Shown: piece by piece, positions 6,007 through 17,303 of the stretch
Layout of the letters: each line of letters starts with the position of its first letter
How positions within the stretch are numbered: the stretch's first letter is position 1
Assembly (NCBI GenBank): GCA_022071945.1
Contig: JAJVIN010000024.1
Span: 1-64,000, forward strand
From: Thermoanaerobaculia bacterium
Lineage (GTDB): Bacteria; Acidobacteriota; Thermoanaerobaculia; UBA5066
Reading direction: 5' to 3'
Length of the DNA: 64,000 bases
Position numbers and translations under genes: made by a program
The notes under the pieces: generated by a model
Database searches by the model: none
What the model was told of the DNA's origin: nothing
Seen by the model: the letters and a program-made list of their open reading frames with translations, nothing else

Positions 6007-8300
6007 TTCTCGCTCCCGGCCGCCTTCTCTGCTGGAGAGGGCGAAACGCTGGGCAGCCCGCCCTGGATGACATCGTGGCTCACGTAGGACGGCGCGATGA
6101 TCACCGGCCGGCCGCTGACGGCCGCTCCGATGGCGTCCCAGAAGAGCCGCGTCCTCACTTCCCCGGGAGCCCCCCTCATTCCCTCCGCCCGGGCCGCAAA
6201 CGAATGGAAGGCCCCCTCGGCCGCCAGCCGTTTCTCACCGGCTTCCGCCCGGGCGCGAGAGATCCTCATGGCCGCGTCCCCACGAGCTCTTGGCAAGGAC
6301 GACTCGGCGAGTCCCCGGGCCTCGTATTTTCGCCGTTCGCGGTCCTCGGACGCACTCCCGACATCCCTGAAGGCCGTCACGGCTCCCTGCGGCGGGTGCA
6401 GGTCGAGAAGGTTGAACGAGACGGCCTCGAGCGGCAGTCCAGCCGCAAGGAGCGCCCTGTTCAGCTCCCGGACCGCCTCCTTCTCCAGCTCTCCCCGGCC
6501 GTCGCTCAAAACGGCGTCGATCGGCCGGCCGCCGAAGAGCCCCTTCAGAACCGCCAACGCGAGCGGCCGGGCGGGCTCCACGCCATCCCGCACCTCGAAG
6601 GAGTACCGGAACGGATCGGAAATTCTCAGGTGCACGGTGCACTTCGCCTCTATCAGATTCTGGTCTCCGCTCACGAAGGACGATTCCTCTGGCATGTCGC
6701 CGGGCGTCGTATAGATGGCGTGCCAGGCGTTGCCCGCGTAGATCCAGTCTTCCGACAGAGGGTCGGGAATCCCTGCCGCCCGGTACCCGAGGTCGAGGCG
6801 CAAGAGGGTGTGTGCCGGGACGATCACGGTGCTTCCCAGGGGTGTGGGTAACCGCCAGTGGATCCCCTGTTCCATCCGTGCGGGCGACGCCTTTCCGAGC
6901 GTCTTGGCAAACCCGGTGGATCCCGGCGGGACGACCGTGAAACCAAAGCCGGCCCACACGAGAACGGTCAGGCCGGCGCACAGCAAGGCGAAGCGGCGCG
7001 CCGGCAGTGACGCCAGGGCATCCAGCCCCCGGTCGAGCCCCCTGAGAACGGCCCGGGGAACGACCCCGCGAAAGGCCGAAACCACCTGCTCCCCCCCTTC
7101 CCTTAACCCGACCCGGGCGAGCGAAAGGAAAAAGGGCCCGCCAAAAACGAGGGCGGCGGCCAGCTCCCACGTCCGGACACCCCGTTCCAGGAAGGGGAGC
7201 TCGCTTCCGCCTCCGGGGAAGATCGACCGGCCAAAGACCTGGAGCAATGTCCCCATGAAGAAGGAAACGGACAGGGCCGCCAGCACCACGGCGAAGAGGA
7301 ACTTCTTCCCGAAGGCTCGGCGAAACAGGAGCACAGCCGGAGCGCTCGTGACCGGACCCGTCAGGAAGAGAACGAGAACGGCGGCGGGCGCCATGCCCTT
7401 TGCCATCAGGACGGCTCCGAGCGGCGTGGACGCCGACGCGCAGAGGTAAAGAGGCGCGATCAGGACGGCGAGGAGCATCTGCCCGGGAACACCTCCCGGG
7501 ATGAAGCGGGTGAAATCGGAAGGCAATGCGGCCGCGAGAAAGCCCGAGAGGAGGAGTCCCGCCAGGAGGGGCCACGAAATCTCGTCGAGGACCTCGCGGA
7601 ACCCGAAGCGCCAGACTTCCCCCGCGAGACGTCTCGCGTTCAAGACCGCTCCTTCCGGGCGGGCTGCCCCGCCAGCCTGACCTTCACCGCCCGCCGGATC
7701 GGAAAGGGCCGCCGTGTCGGCGGAACCTGCCTGGTCTCGCCGCAAGAGGTGTCTCAGGGCTGCCTTGAGCTTCGCCCAGAAGACCGGGTCGGGCCGGTCC
7801 GTGAGCGTCTCCGTGTCGTGGCACCCATCCTGGCAAGAGGGTGTCGCCGCCTCCTCCACGGACTCTGGCTTTCCCCACGCCTCCGAGGCGAGGACGAAGA
7901 GCCCGGCCACGACGCCGGAAACGAGGCTCGCGAGGACGCGAAAGACGGCAAAGGCCGGACCGAAGAGCCCCGCCGTCAAGACCACGGTGTCCTCGCTGTT
8001 CTCCGGCGTCGCGACGGCAAAGGCGGCCGTCGCCTCCGGCGAGGCCTTCCTCTTCCGCATCGCCACGGCAAGGGGCAGCACGCCGCACGAACAGACGGGC
8101 AGGAGCACGCCGAAGCCGATCCCGGACAGGATGGACCGGAGCCCTCGCGTCCCGAGATTCTTCCCGAACGGCCGGCCCCGCAAGGCGACGTGGACGATTC
8201 CGGCGATCAGAAAGCCGGACAGAAGATAAACGCTGCTCTTGACGAGGACTTCGAAGGTGAGGGCGAGGATTCTGACGAGGCCGCGAAAGATGACGTCCAT
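6003..8300 (-). CDS. Fusion of ArsP/SO_0444-type permease and HflK-like SPFH domain
   Basis: The 765-residue protein joins two families. Residues 1 to about 420 match the DUF318/ArsP_1 permease class (SO_0444 Cu/Zn and ArsP organoarsenical efflux): PVCSCGVLPLAVAMRKR with C70 and C72, AVATPENSEDT, and in the second half CASASTPLGAVLMAKG and LTGPVTSAP. A hydrophilic linker at about 165-240 carries SCQDGCH. A further membrane span at about 436-458 leads into an SPFH domain (VVPPGSTGFAKTLGK ... SGDQNLIEAKCTVHLRISDP) that runs to the end. Separate permeases are about 300-450 residues long, so this is a true in-frame fusion. It heads an operon with the HflC- and HflK-like genes. Substrate is inferred to be a metal or metalloid. 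Confidence 0.8.
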   Translation of the reverse strand: MDVIFRGLVRILALTFEVLVKSSVYLLSGFLIAGIVHVALRGRPFGKNLGTRGLRSILSGIGFGVLLPVCSCGVLPLAVAMRKRKASPEATAAFAVATPENSEDTVVLTAGLFGPAFAVFRVLASLVSGVVAGLFVLASEAWGKPESVEEAATPSCQDGCHDTETLTDRPDPVFWAKLKAALRHLLRRDQAGSADTAALSDPAGGEGQAGGAARPEGAVLNARRLAGEVWRFGFREVLDEISWPLLAGLLLSGFLAAALPSDFTRFIPGGVPGQMLLAVLIAPLYLCASASTPLGAVLMAKGMAPAAVLVLFLTGPVTSAPAVLLFRRAFGKKFLFAVVLAALSVSFFMGTLLQVFGRSIFPGGGSELPFLERGVRTWELAAALVFGGPFFLSLARVGLREGGEQVVSAFRGVVPRAVLRGLDRGLDALASLPARRFALLCAGLTVLVWAGFGFTVVPPGSTGFAKTLGKASPARMEQGIHWRLPTPLGSTVIVPAHTLLRLDLGYRAAGIPDPLSEDWIYAGNAWHAIYTTPGDMPEESSFVSGDQNLIEAKCTVHLRISDPFRYSFEVRDGVEPARPLALAVLKGLFGGRPIDAVLSDGRGELEKEAVRELNRALLAAGLPLEAVSFNLLDLHPPQGAVTAFRDVGSASEDRERRKYEARGLAESSLPRARGDAAMRISRARAEAGEKRLAAEGAFHSFAARAEGMRGAPGEVRTRLFWDAIGAAVSGRPVIIAPSYVSHDVIQGGLPSVSPSPAEKAAGSEK

Positions 8301-8814
8301 GGGAAACCCGGCCGATTCTAAGACCCCTGGCCGGGACAGCTCGCGCGGTCCGCCGAAAGCCCGCCCGGGATCCCGCGGGGTGAGGACCGGGGCGCGGAAG
8401 AGCCGGGGCGCCTCCAGCGATGAATCAGACCACGGCCCCTCATCGAGCCAGCGTCACTCTCTGTTGATCCTCTCATGCAACCATCTGGAACGCATCGGGT
8501 TACGGGATATGAATTCCCGCGCCGAAGCCGGATGAGCCCCGGCTCAGATGCGTCCTGGTGTTCAGCTGAACTAGTGCAAATGATCCATTTTCAAATTGTG
8601 ACCAATCTGGGATCCTTTTCGGGTCCAAGGGGAAGGCGCCGGTTCCTCACGAGCCGGATCCCCAGGAGAACCTCCATGACGGTCGTGACAGCTGGTCCGA
8701 ACGGAAGCGACCCCCGAAGAGCTCGTGTTTTCGGGGTCCGATCTTCGAGCCCCGGACCGGTCCCTGACCACTGCGTGCCCGAGCAAAACGCACCGAAAGC
8801 AGGATGGGAGATCG
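8301..8814. other. Divergent control region between SPFH operon and cbb3/Act operon
   Basis: These 514 bases hold no convincing gene. They must contain the promoters of the minus-strand permease operon and the 15-kb plus-strand respiratory operon. The AT-richer core is about 8560-8605 (listed 16-mer, then TCAAATTGTGACCAATCTGG). A half-site TGTGA is present, but no symmetric CRP or FNR box was found by eye, and no sigma-70 hexamer pair stands out. Confidence 0.55.
8568..8583. promoter_or_regulatory. Candidate operator, copy 2 of the shared 16-mer
   Basis: GAACTAGTGCAAATGA matches 15 of 16 bases of the sequence upstream of the MerR/excisionase-type gene (2535-2550). It lies 232 bases before the ccoNO start and 268 bases before the start of the divergent permease-SPFH gene, in the AT-rich core of this control region. 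The binder is not known. Confidence 0.4.
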
Positions 8815-11112
<2,298 letters not shown>

Positions 11113-11114
11113 CC

Positions 11115-11312
11115 GTGCTGCAGCAGCTGGTCAGAGACACGGGCGGAAGCGGCTGGGCCATCGCCTCGATGCTCTTTTTCATCGGGGTCTGGTGCGTCAT
11201 CGTCCTCCGCGTCTGGAAGGCCAGTCCGAAAGAGATGACCGAGCATGCCCGCCTTCCGCTCTCGGACAACGGCAATGGTCAATCCCCGGCGGAAACGGAT
11301 CCGCGGGCCTGA
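11115..11312 (+). CDS. ccoQ: CcoQ-like small membrane subunit
   Basis: The 65-residue protein has one membrane helix (about residues 10-30, GWAIASMLFFIGVWCVIVLRVW) followed by a short polar tail, the CcoQ/FixQ layout. The GTG start at 11115 is chosen because GAGGT lies just upstream and it follows the ccoNO stop by two bases. CcoQ stabilises the cbb3 complex in known systems. Position between ccoNO and ccoP supports the call more than sequence does. Confidence 0.75.
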   Translation: MLQQLVRDTGGSGWAIASMLFFIGVWCVIVLRVWKASPKEMTEHARLPLSDNGNGQSPAETDPRA

Positions 11313-11324
11313 GGAGAGGGAACC

Positions 11325-11909
11325 ATGGCAGAGTACGAAGACAAGATCCTCCACGACATCGACGGCATCAAGGAGTACGACAATCCCCTCCCGGGCTGGC
11401 TGATGGCGATCTGGTGGGGGAGCCTCCTGTTCTCCGCCCTCTACATCGCTTTCTATGCCCTGAGCTTCGGCGAGCCCACCATGGAGGCGGAGTACCGGAG
11501 CGCCGCCGAGAAGGACCTCGCGGCCCTCCAGGCGCATTTCGACGCCCACCCGATCGTGGCGCCGACACCGGCCGAGCTCCTCTCGGGAGCCAAGAACCCC
11601 GAGGTTCTTTCCGCCGGCGCCGCACGCTTCGCCAAGACCTGTGCGTCGTGCCACGGCCAGCAGGCACAGGGCCTGATCGGGCCAAACCTCACCGACGAAC
11701 GCTGGATTCACGGCGGAAGCGTCGAGCAGATCTTCCACTCGATCGTGAAGGGCTGGCCCGCGAAGGGAATGCCTCCGTGGGGCCGCGCGATTCCGCAGAA
11801 GGAGATCGCGGCTCTCGTCTCCTACGTGAGGAGCCTGCAAGGCACGAATCCGCCGAATGCCAAGCCCGCCGAGGGCGAACCCTTCAAGGCCGAGGCCCTC
11901 CCGGAGTAA
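11325..11909 (+). CDS. ccoP: CcoP, monohaem form of the cbb3 cytochrome subunit
   Basis: The 194-residue protein starts with the typical CcoP N-terminus (DGIKEYDNPLPGWLMAIWWGSLLFSALYIAFY), which anchors it in the membrane. It has a single haem c site, CASCH, at about residues 106-110 with a downstream WPAKGMPPWG methionine-ligand region. Most CcoP proteins are near 300 residues with two haem sites, so this one lacks a haem domain. It would accept electrons from the soluble carrier or from the Act complex. A ribosome binding site (GAGGAGAGGG) lies before the ATG. Confidence 0.9.
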   Translation: MAEYEDKILHDIDGIKEYDNPLPGWLMAIWWGSLLFSALYIAFYALSFGEPTMEAEYRSAAEKDLAALQAHFDAHPIVAPTPAELLSGAKNPEVLSAGAARFAKTCASCHGQQAQGLIGPNLTDERWIHGGSVEQIFHSIVKGWPAKGMPPWGRAIPQKEIAALVSYVRSLQGTNPPNAKPAEGEPFKAEALPE

Positions 11910-11939
11910 CAGCCCTTGCAAGACGGACCCGTCCAGACT

Positions 11940-13388
11940 ATGGAGGCGCAAAGGAACGAGGTTCCCCGAGGTCCTTCGCGCCTCTTCGATGTGGCTCCCG
12001 AGGAGGAGCTCCTCTACAGCATCACGGCGGAGGGAAAGCGGAAGTTCATCCATCCCGTCGTCCACAAGGGCAGGTACTGGAAGATCCGCCGCTCGATGGC
12101 CTATGCCCTCATGGTGCTGTTTTTCGGGTTGCCCTGGATTCCCGTGGGCGGTCACCCGGCGGTCTTCCTCGACCTGGCTTCCCGGCAATTCCACATCCTC
12201 GGCGGCACCTTCCACCCGACCGACAACCTCCTCTTGGCCGCCCTGGGCGTCTCGATCATCATCACGGTCTTTTTCGTCGGCTCGACCTTCGGACGCATGT
12301 GGTGCGGGTACGCCTGCCCCCAGACCGTCTATCTCGAGTTCATGTTCCGGCCCATCGAGATCTGGCTGGAGGGCACGCCCGTCGCGCAGCGAAAGCTGAA
12401 CGCGGCCCCCTGGAGTGCAAAGAAGGCGGCCGTCAAGTCCGCCAAGTGGGCCCTCTGGACTGTTCTCGCGCTCCTGATGGCGGTCACATTCGTTTCCTAC
12501 TTCGTCAGCTGGAGCGCCCTTCTGGGCGACGTCCTGCCGAATCCCGCCGCGAACAAGGCCGTCGTCGGCGTTGCCCTGTTCTTGACCGGGATGATCCTCT
12601 TCGACTTCGGGTGGTTCCGCGATCAGATGTGCACGGTGGCCTGCCCCTACGGGCGGCTCCAGAACGTCATGGCCGACCCCGACACGATCCTCGTGGCCTA
12701 TGACCAGCCCAGAGGCGACCCCAAGACGAAGCTGAAGGACCGGATCGAGGGAGGCACGTACGGCGACTGCATCGACTGCAAGAGCTGCGTCAGCGCTTGC
12801 CCGACCGGCACCGACATCCGCCGGGGGCTTCAGCCCGAATGCATCGGATCGGCGCAGTGCATCGACGCCTGTGACGTCGTGATGGAACGGACCGGCAAGC
12901 CGCCGGGCCTCATCCGGTACACGTCCGAGCGGGAGCAGGCAGGGGGAACTCGCAGGATCTGGCGGCCGCGCGTCATCATCTACCTCGTCCTTCTGACAGT
13001 CGCCTGGGGAACGCTCGCCGCCCTGGTCATCGGCAGGGCCGAGGCCCTCGTGGAGATCATCCGGGGGGGACGCGAGCCGTACCGGATTCTCCCGACCGGC
13101 GAGGTGGCCAACCAGCAGCGGCTCCGGATCACGAACCAGCTGCCCCAGACCCAGAGCTTCACCATTCAAGTCCTCTCGCCTGCCGGGGCGAAGCTCGTCC
13201 TGAGCGAGTCGCCCGTGGTCGTTTCCCCGGCCGAGCTCTCGGCGATCAACGCGGTGACGACCGTCCCGCCAAGCGTGTTTTCCGACGGCCAGGCGGAAGT
13301 GCGGTATCTCGTCACCTCCGACCGCGGATTCAAGAAAGAAGTGAAGTTCCTGCTTCTCGGTCCTTACACGGACTCGGAGGGGCCGTGA
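11940..13388 (+). CDS. ccoG: CcoG/RdxA ferredoxin-like cbb3 maturation protein
   Basis: CcoG is a polyferredoxin needed for cbb3 biogenesis and shown to reduce Cu(II) in known systems. The 482-residue product shows EGKRKFIHP near the N-terminus, several membrane spans, CGYACPQTVYLEFMFRPIEIW, CTVACPYGRLQ and the ferredoxin motif CIDCKSCVSACPTGTDIR followed by CIGSAQCIDACD. A C-terminal periplasmic Ig-like domain (from about residue 380) is also typical. The frame starts at a TTG at 11916; the ATG at 11940 is used here, but the TTG has GGAG about ten bases upstream and cannot be excluded. Confidence 0.92.
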   Translation: MEAQRNEVPRGPSRLFDVAPEEELLYSITAEGKRKFIHPVVHKGRYWKIRRSMAYALMVLFFGLPWIPVGGHPAVFLDLASRQFHILGGTFHPTDNLLLAALGVSIIITVFFVGSTFGRMWCGYACPQTVYLEFMFRPIEIWLEGTPVAQRKLNAAPWSAKKAAVKSAKWALWTVLALLMAVTFVSYFVSWSALLGDVLPNPAANKAVVGVALFLTGMILFDFGWFRDQMCTVACPYGRLQNVMADPDTILVAYDQPRGDPKTKLKDRIEGGTYGDCIDCKSCVSACPTGTDIRRGLQPECIGSAQCIDACDVVMERTGKPPGLIRYTSEREQAGGTRRIWRPRVIIYLVLLTVAWGTLAALVIGRAEALVEIIRGGREPYRILPTGEVANQQRLRITNQLPQTQSFTIQVLSPAGAKLVLSESPVVVSPAELSAINAVTTVPPSVFSDGQAEVRYLVTSDRGFKKEVKFLLLGPYTDSEGP

Positions 13389-13921
13389 GAGTCCGGCAGT
13401 TCCTCTCGGAGTACCGCTGGCCCCTCTATCTGAGCGGGCTTCTCGGCATGGCGATCGCCGCTTACGGCGTCCTCATCTACGTGGCGACGCGGCCGAACTC
13501 TCCCCGTCCGATCCCCAACTACTACGAGTCGGCCCAGAAATGGGACGCCGACGAGGCCGTCGAGGCCGCGAGCCGGCAACTCGGCTGGACCGTCCGCTAC
13601 GAGATCCCGGCTGGAGTCCCCCACATCGCGGGGACCCCCCGGCCCGTCGACATCAGGGTGACCGACCGCGAAGGAAAGGGTGTTTCTTCCCTGAAGGGCC
13701 GCCTCTTCGCCCTCCGGCCGTCGGACCAGAGGCTGAACCAGACCGCGGAGCTCGTCGAACTCCCCCACGAGGCGGGGTGCTATCGCGCTCTCGTTCGCGT
13801 GGACGTGCCGGGAACCTGGGAATTCCGCGTGGATGCGACACGCGACTCCGCGCGGTTCGTCCACGCGGCACGGGTCCCCGTCGCTCCAGATACCCCGGCA
13901 GACGCGGGAGAAGGCAAGTGA
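13385..13921 (+). CDS. ccoH: FixH/CcoH family protein
   Basis: The 178-residue protein has one N-terminal membrane span (about residues 13-33, LYLSGLLGMAIAAYGVLIYVA) and a periplasmic beta-rich domain with VRYEIPAG, PVDIRVTDREGKGV and VPGTWEFRVDA, the FixH layout. It assists cbb3 assembly together with CcoI. The GTG start overlaps the ccoG stop (GTGA) and its own stop overlaps ccoI, so the three are translationally coupled. Confidence 0.82.
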   Translation: MRVRQFLSEYRWPLYLSGLLGMAIAAYGVLIYVATRPNSPRPIPNYYESAQKWDADEAVEAASRQLGWTVRYEIPAGVPHIAGTPRPVDIRVTDREGKGVSSLKGRLFALRPSDQRLNQTAELVELPHEAGCYRALVRVDVPGTWEFRVDATRDSARFVHAARVPVAPDTPADAGEGK

Positions 13922-16434
13922 ACCCGCGAGGCGAGCGCCCGATTCCCTCCGGAGCGGAGGCGGCGTGCGCCCACTGCGGGCTGGAAGTGCCCGAGAGGCT
14001 CGTCCGGCCGGATGAGGCCCGTCAATTCTGCTGCGCGGGATGCCGGCAGGTCTTCACCATCATCAACGAGTGGGGCTACGGCCAGTACTACCGCCTGGCA
14101 GATCAACAAGGGGCGAGGAATCAGCCCGCTCGCGTCACGGGCCGGACATTCGCGGACTTCGACGACCCGGCCGTGGCCTCGGAGACGAGCGAAGCCCTGA
14201 CGGCGGGCCGGTGCCGGACCCGCCTCTACCTCGAGGGCGTGCACTGCGCCGCCTGCGTGTGGCTCGTCGAAAAAATCCCCGAGGCGCTCCCCGGCGTCGA
14301 TTCCGTGAGGCTCAATCTCGGAAACGGCGTGGCCGAGGTCACATGGGAGCCGGGCCGGGTCGCCCTCTCCGTGATAGGGCGGACTCTCGACAGCCTCGGC
14401 TACACGCCTCACGTTCACCGCACGGGGAAGATCCAGGAAGTCCGCCGCAAGGAAGACCGAGCGGCCCTCGTCAAGCTGGGCGTCGCCGGTGCCTGTGCCA
14501 TGAACCTGATGTTCCTGCACGGCGCCATCTACGCCGGCGAGTACTCGGGCATGGCCACCCCTTTCGAGACGTTCTTCCGCTGGGTCTCCCTCGGGGTCTC
14601 CCTGCCGGTCATGCTCTTTTCGGCCCGCCCCTTCTTCACGTCGGCCGTGGCGGGCCTCCGATCGCGGATGGTGCACATCGACCTCCCGATCGCCCTCGGG
14701 ATCGCAACCGGATTCCTCTACAGCGCCTGGAACACGGTCGCGGGGAAGGGCCCCCTGTACTTCGATTCGCTCGCGATGCTGGTCGCCGCGCTTCTGGGCG
14801 CGCGTCAGCTTCAGCGGGCGGCCCAGAGAGCCGCCCTGGAGCGCGCGGATGGTCTGCGAGGCGCTGCCTTCATCGAGTTCGCCCGCAAGCTGACGGGCCC
14901 CTCCCTGGACTCGCCCGCCATCGAGTGGAACGTCAACGGTCTTGCTCCCGGTGATCGCGTCGAGGTCCTGTCTGGCGACCTCGTTCCCGTCGATGGGACC
15001 GTCCTTTCTGGACGATCCACGCTCGACAACGCCGTCCTGACAGGAGAATCGGTCCCCGTCGCGGTTCGGGAAGGCGACTCTGTCAGCGCGGGAGCAACGA
15101 ATCTCGGGGCCCGGCTCGTCGTCAGCGTGGAGGCATCGGGGAAGAAGACCCGAGTGGGAGCTCTTCTCGCCCTCGTCGAGGAGGCGCTCTCGCGGCGTCC
15201 GGCCGTCCTCGAGCTCACCGACACCCTCGCGCGCCGCTTCGTGAAGGTCCTCCTGGCGGTTGCCGTCCTGACCGCCGTCATCTGGTTCCCCGCGGGACCA
15301 TCCGTCGCTCTTCACCGGGTGATCGCGCTTCTCGTCGTGGCCTGCCCGTGTGCCCTGGGGCTTTCCGTTCCGCTCGCCGTCTCGGTGACGCTTCTGAGGG
15401 CCGCTCGCGCCGGGATCTTCGTGAAGAACCCCGACGCCTTGCAGAAGCTCCGGACCGTGTCGACCGTGCTCCTCGACAAGACGGGCACATTGACGGAGGG
15501 CCGGACGACGATCTCGCGGTGGGCCGGAAGCGACACCGCAAGGGAGCTCGCGTGCGCCCTGGAAGAGGAGTCCTCTCACACAGTCGCCGAGGGCTTCCGG
15601 ACCGCGTTCGGGCGAACTCTCCGCGCCGTCCGCCGGGTGGAGAACGTCAGGGAATCAGCGGGACAGGGGATCTCTGGCGACGTCGATGGCCGGGCCGTCG
15701 CCGTGGGCAACCTCGCGCACATGGCGGCGTCGGGCGCCTGTGTTCCCGAGGCGCTCGCGGTCCACGCGGACACCCTTCTGGGCGATGGACTGAGCCCTGT
15801 CTACGTGGCCGTCGATGGCCGCGTGGAGGGGGTGGGCGGAGCCGGCGATCCGATCCGCGCCGGGGCCCGCCAGACTGTGGCGCGGCTCCTGTCGCTGGGG
15901 ATCAGGGTCCGGATCATCTCCGGAGATCACGCGGCCGTCGTACGGAGTGTCGGGGCGAAGCTCGGGGTTCCGGAGGAGGACGCCCTGGGCGGACTGACTC
16001 CGGAGGCCAAGCGCGACCTCGTTCGCTCTCTCGTGGAGTCTCCCGGCCGCAAGGGCTCGGTCGTCATGGTGGGCGATGGCGTCAACGACGCCGCGGCGCT
16101 CGCCCTCGCCGACGTGGGCGTCGCGGTCCACGGCGGGACGGGAGCCTCGATCGCCGCCGCAGACGTGGTCCTGACGCGAGAGGGTGTCACTCCCCTGCTC
16201 GAGGTCCTCAAGGGCGCGCGGCGATTCCACGGCCTGATCCGGCGAAACCTGGTTTTCTCCGTTCTCTACAACGCCACGGGAGCGACTCTCGCGGTCCTCG
16301 GCGTCATGGGCCCCCTCCTGGCGGCGATCCTGATGCCGGCCTCATCGCTGACCGTCATCCTCTCTTCAGCACTCGCCCGGACCTTCGCGGGAGACGAAAA
16401 GCGGGCCTCTTTCGAAAGAGAGGCAGGAGTCTAG
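13918..16434 (+). CDS. ccoI: CcoI-type copper-exporting P1B ATPase
   Basis: The 838-residue pump carries an N-terminal metal-binding segment (CAHC at 17-20, FCCAGC at about 38-42) of the kind found in CcoI/FixI. It then has an HMA domain with CAAC at about 109-112, the transmembrane CPC motif near 476, phosphorylation motif DKTGTLTEG near 520 and GDGVNDAAAL in the hinge. CcoI exports Cu(I) for insertion into the CcoN active site rather than for detoxification. The GTG start at 13918 overlaps the ccoH stop; the longer upstream frame is a shadow of ccoH. Confidence 0.93.
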   Translation: MNPRGERPIPSGAEAACAHCGLEVPERLVRPDEARQFCCAGCRQVFTIINEWGYGQYYRLADQQGARNQPARVTGRTFADFDDPAVASETSEALTAGRCRTRLYLEGVHCAACVWLVEKIPEALPGVDSVRLNLGNGVAEVTWEPGRVALSVIGRTLDSLGYTPHVHRTGKIQEVRRKEDRAALVKLGVAGACAMNLMFLHGAIYAGEYSGMATPFETFFRWVSLGVSLPVMLFSARPFFTSAVAGLRSRMVHIDLPIALGIATGFLYSAWNTVAGKGPLYFDSLAMLVAALLGARQLQRAAQRAALERADGLRGAAFIEFARKLTGPSLDSPAIEWNVNGLAPGDRVEVLSGDLVPVDGTVLSGRSTLDNAVLTGESVPVAVREGDSVSAGATNLGARLVVSVEASGKKTRVGALLALVEEALSRRPAVLELTDTLARRFVKVLLAVAVLTAVIWFPAGPSVALHRVIALLVVACPCALGLSVPLAVSVTLLRAARAGIFVKNPDALQKLRTVSTVLLDKTGTLTEGRTTISRWAGSDTARELACALEEESSHTVAEGFRTAFGRTLRAVRRVENVRESAGQGISGDVDGRAVAVGNLAHMAASGACVPEALAVHADTLLGDGLSPVYVAVDGRVEGVGGAGDPIRAGARQTVARLLSLGIRVRIISGDHAAVVRSVGAKLGVPEEDALGGLTPEAKRDLVRSLVESPGRKGSVVMVGDGVNDAAALALADVGVAVHGGTGASIAAADVVLTREGVTPLLEVLKGARRFHGLIRRNLVFSVLYNATGATLAVLGVMGPLLAAILMPASSLTVILSSALARTFAGDEKRASFEREAGV

Positions 16435-16704
16435 ATGGAGACGGTCTTCGTCCTCCTGCCCCTGGCCCTCCTGATCGCCGGGATCGCGCTCGCGCTCTTC
16501 ATCTGGGCGGTGAGGTCCGGGCAGTTCGACGACCTGGAAACCCCGGCCGTCCGGATCCTCTTCGACGACGAGGCGCCTCCACGGAGAAACGGGAGCGCGC
16601 CCTCGGTACCCCCGCTCTCGCCAGGGGCGAAAGACAACGGCGAGAACTCCAAAACAGACCGGCAAACGACGGAAGCGGCATCGACAAGGAGGGACCCTGA
16701 ATGA
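16435..16704 (+). CDS. ccoS: CcoS, cbb3 maturation protein
   Basis: The 89-residue protein starts METVFVLLPLALLIAGIALALFIWAVRSGQFDDLETPAVRIL (in part), with the GQFDDLE motif that marks CcoS, needed for cofactor insertion into cbb3. It begins directly after the ccoI stop. The C-terminal 40 residues are a polar extension beyond the usual length of about 50-60. Its stop overlaps the actA start (ATGA), which links oxidase maturation and alternative complex III in one transcript. Confidence 0.9.
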   Translation: METVFVLLPLALLIAGIALALFIWAVRSGQFDDLETPAVRILFDDEAPPRRNGSAPSVPPLSPGAKDNGENSKTDRQTTEAASTRRDPE

Positions 16705-17291
16705 GCCGACCGAGTATGTCCGTCCGCATCCTCATCTTGGTGGGAGGCATGGCTGCGGCGGGCTCCCTGGCGTTCGCCCTGAGCAACGCGCGCAGGGGGT
16801 ACGAACCTCGACAGCCCATCCTGTTCAAGCACTCGCGAATGGCAGGCCCCCCTGTCATGGTGAAGAACGACAAGGGCGAGATGGTCAACGCGGGGGGGTT
16901 CAACATCCCCTGCCTCTACTGTCACACCATGCCGTACAAGGGCCGCCACTCGACAGTGCCGTCCACCGCCGTGTGCATGAACTGCCACAGTACCGTGGGC
17001 CTGAACAGGGAGTGGGTTCTCAAGATGAAGGACTACTGGGAGCGCGGAGAGCCGATCCCGTGGGTGAAGGTCCACGACCTGCCCGACTTCGTCTACTACG
17101 ACCACTCCGCCCACCTCAACGCCAAGAACGAGAAGGGCGAGCCCAAGGTAGCCTGCAAGGACTGCCACGGCGAGGTGGAGAAGATGGACGTCGTTCGCGT
17201 CCAGAACGCGTTCAACATGCAGTGGTGTCTGGACTGCCACCGGAAGAAGGAGATGGCGGCCCCGACCGACTGTGTGGCGTGCCACCGCTAG
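16701..17291 (+). CDS. actA: Alternative complex III pentahaem cytochrome ActA
   Basis: The 196-residue protein has an N-terminal membrane anchor (about residues 8-27) and five CxxCH sites (CLYCH, CMNCH, CKDCH, CLDCH, CVACH), with KHSRMAGP, YDHSAHL and FNMQWCLDCHRKKE segments typical of ActA. In alternative complex III it passes electrons from the iron-sulfur subunit toward ActE and the terminal oxidase. It overlaps ccoS by four bases and is followed by actB after 12 bases. Confidence 0.93.
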   Translation: MSRPSMSVRILILVGGMAAAGSLAFALSNARRGYEPRQPILFKHSRMAGPPVMVKNDKGEMVNAGGFNIPCLYCHTMPYKGRHSTVPSTAVCMNCHSTVGLNREWVLKMKDYWERGEPIPWVKVHDLPDFVYYDHSAHLNAKNEKGEPKVACKDCHGEVEKMDVVRVQNAFNMQWCLDCHRKKEMAAPTDCVACHR

Positions 17292-17303
17292 AGGAAGACG
17301 ACG

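Noticed and set aside
8590-8610. Possible CRP/FNR box (TTGTGACCAATCTGG) upstream of ccoNO
   Set aside because: Only one half-site is recognisable; the other half does not fit the TCACA or ATCAA consensus.
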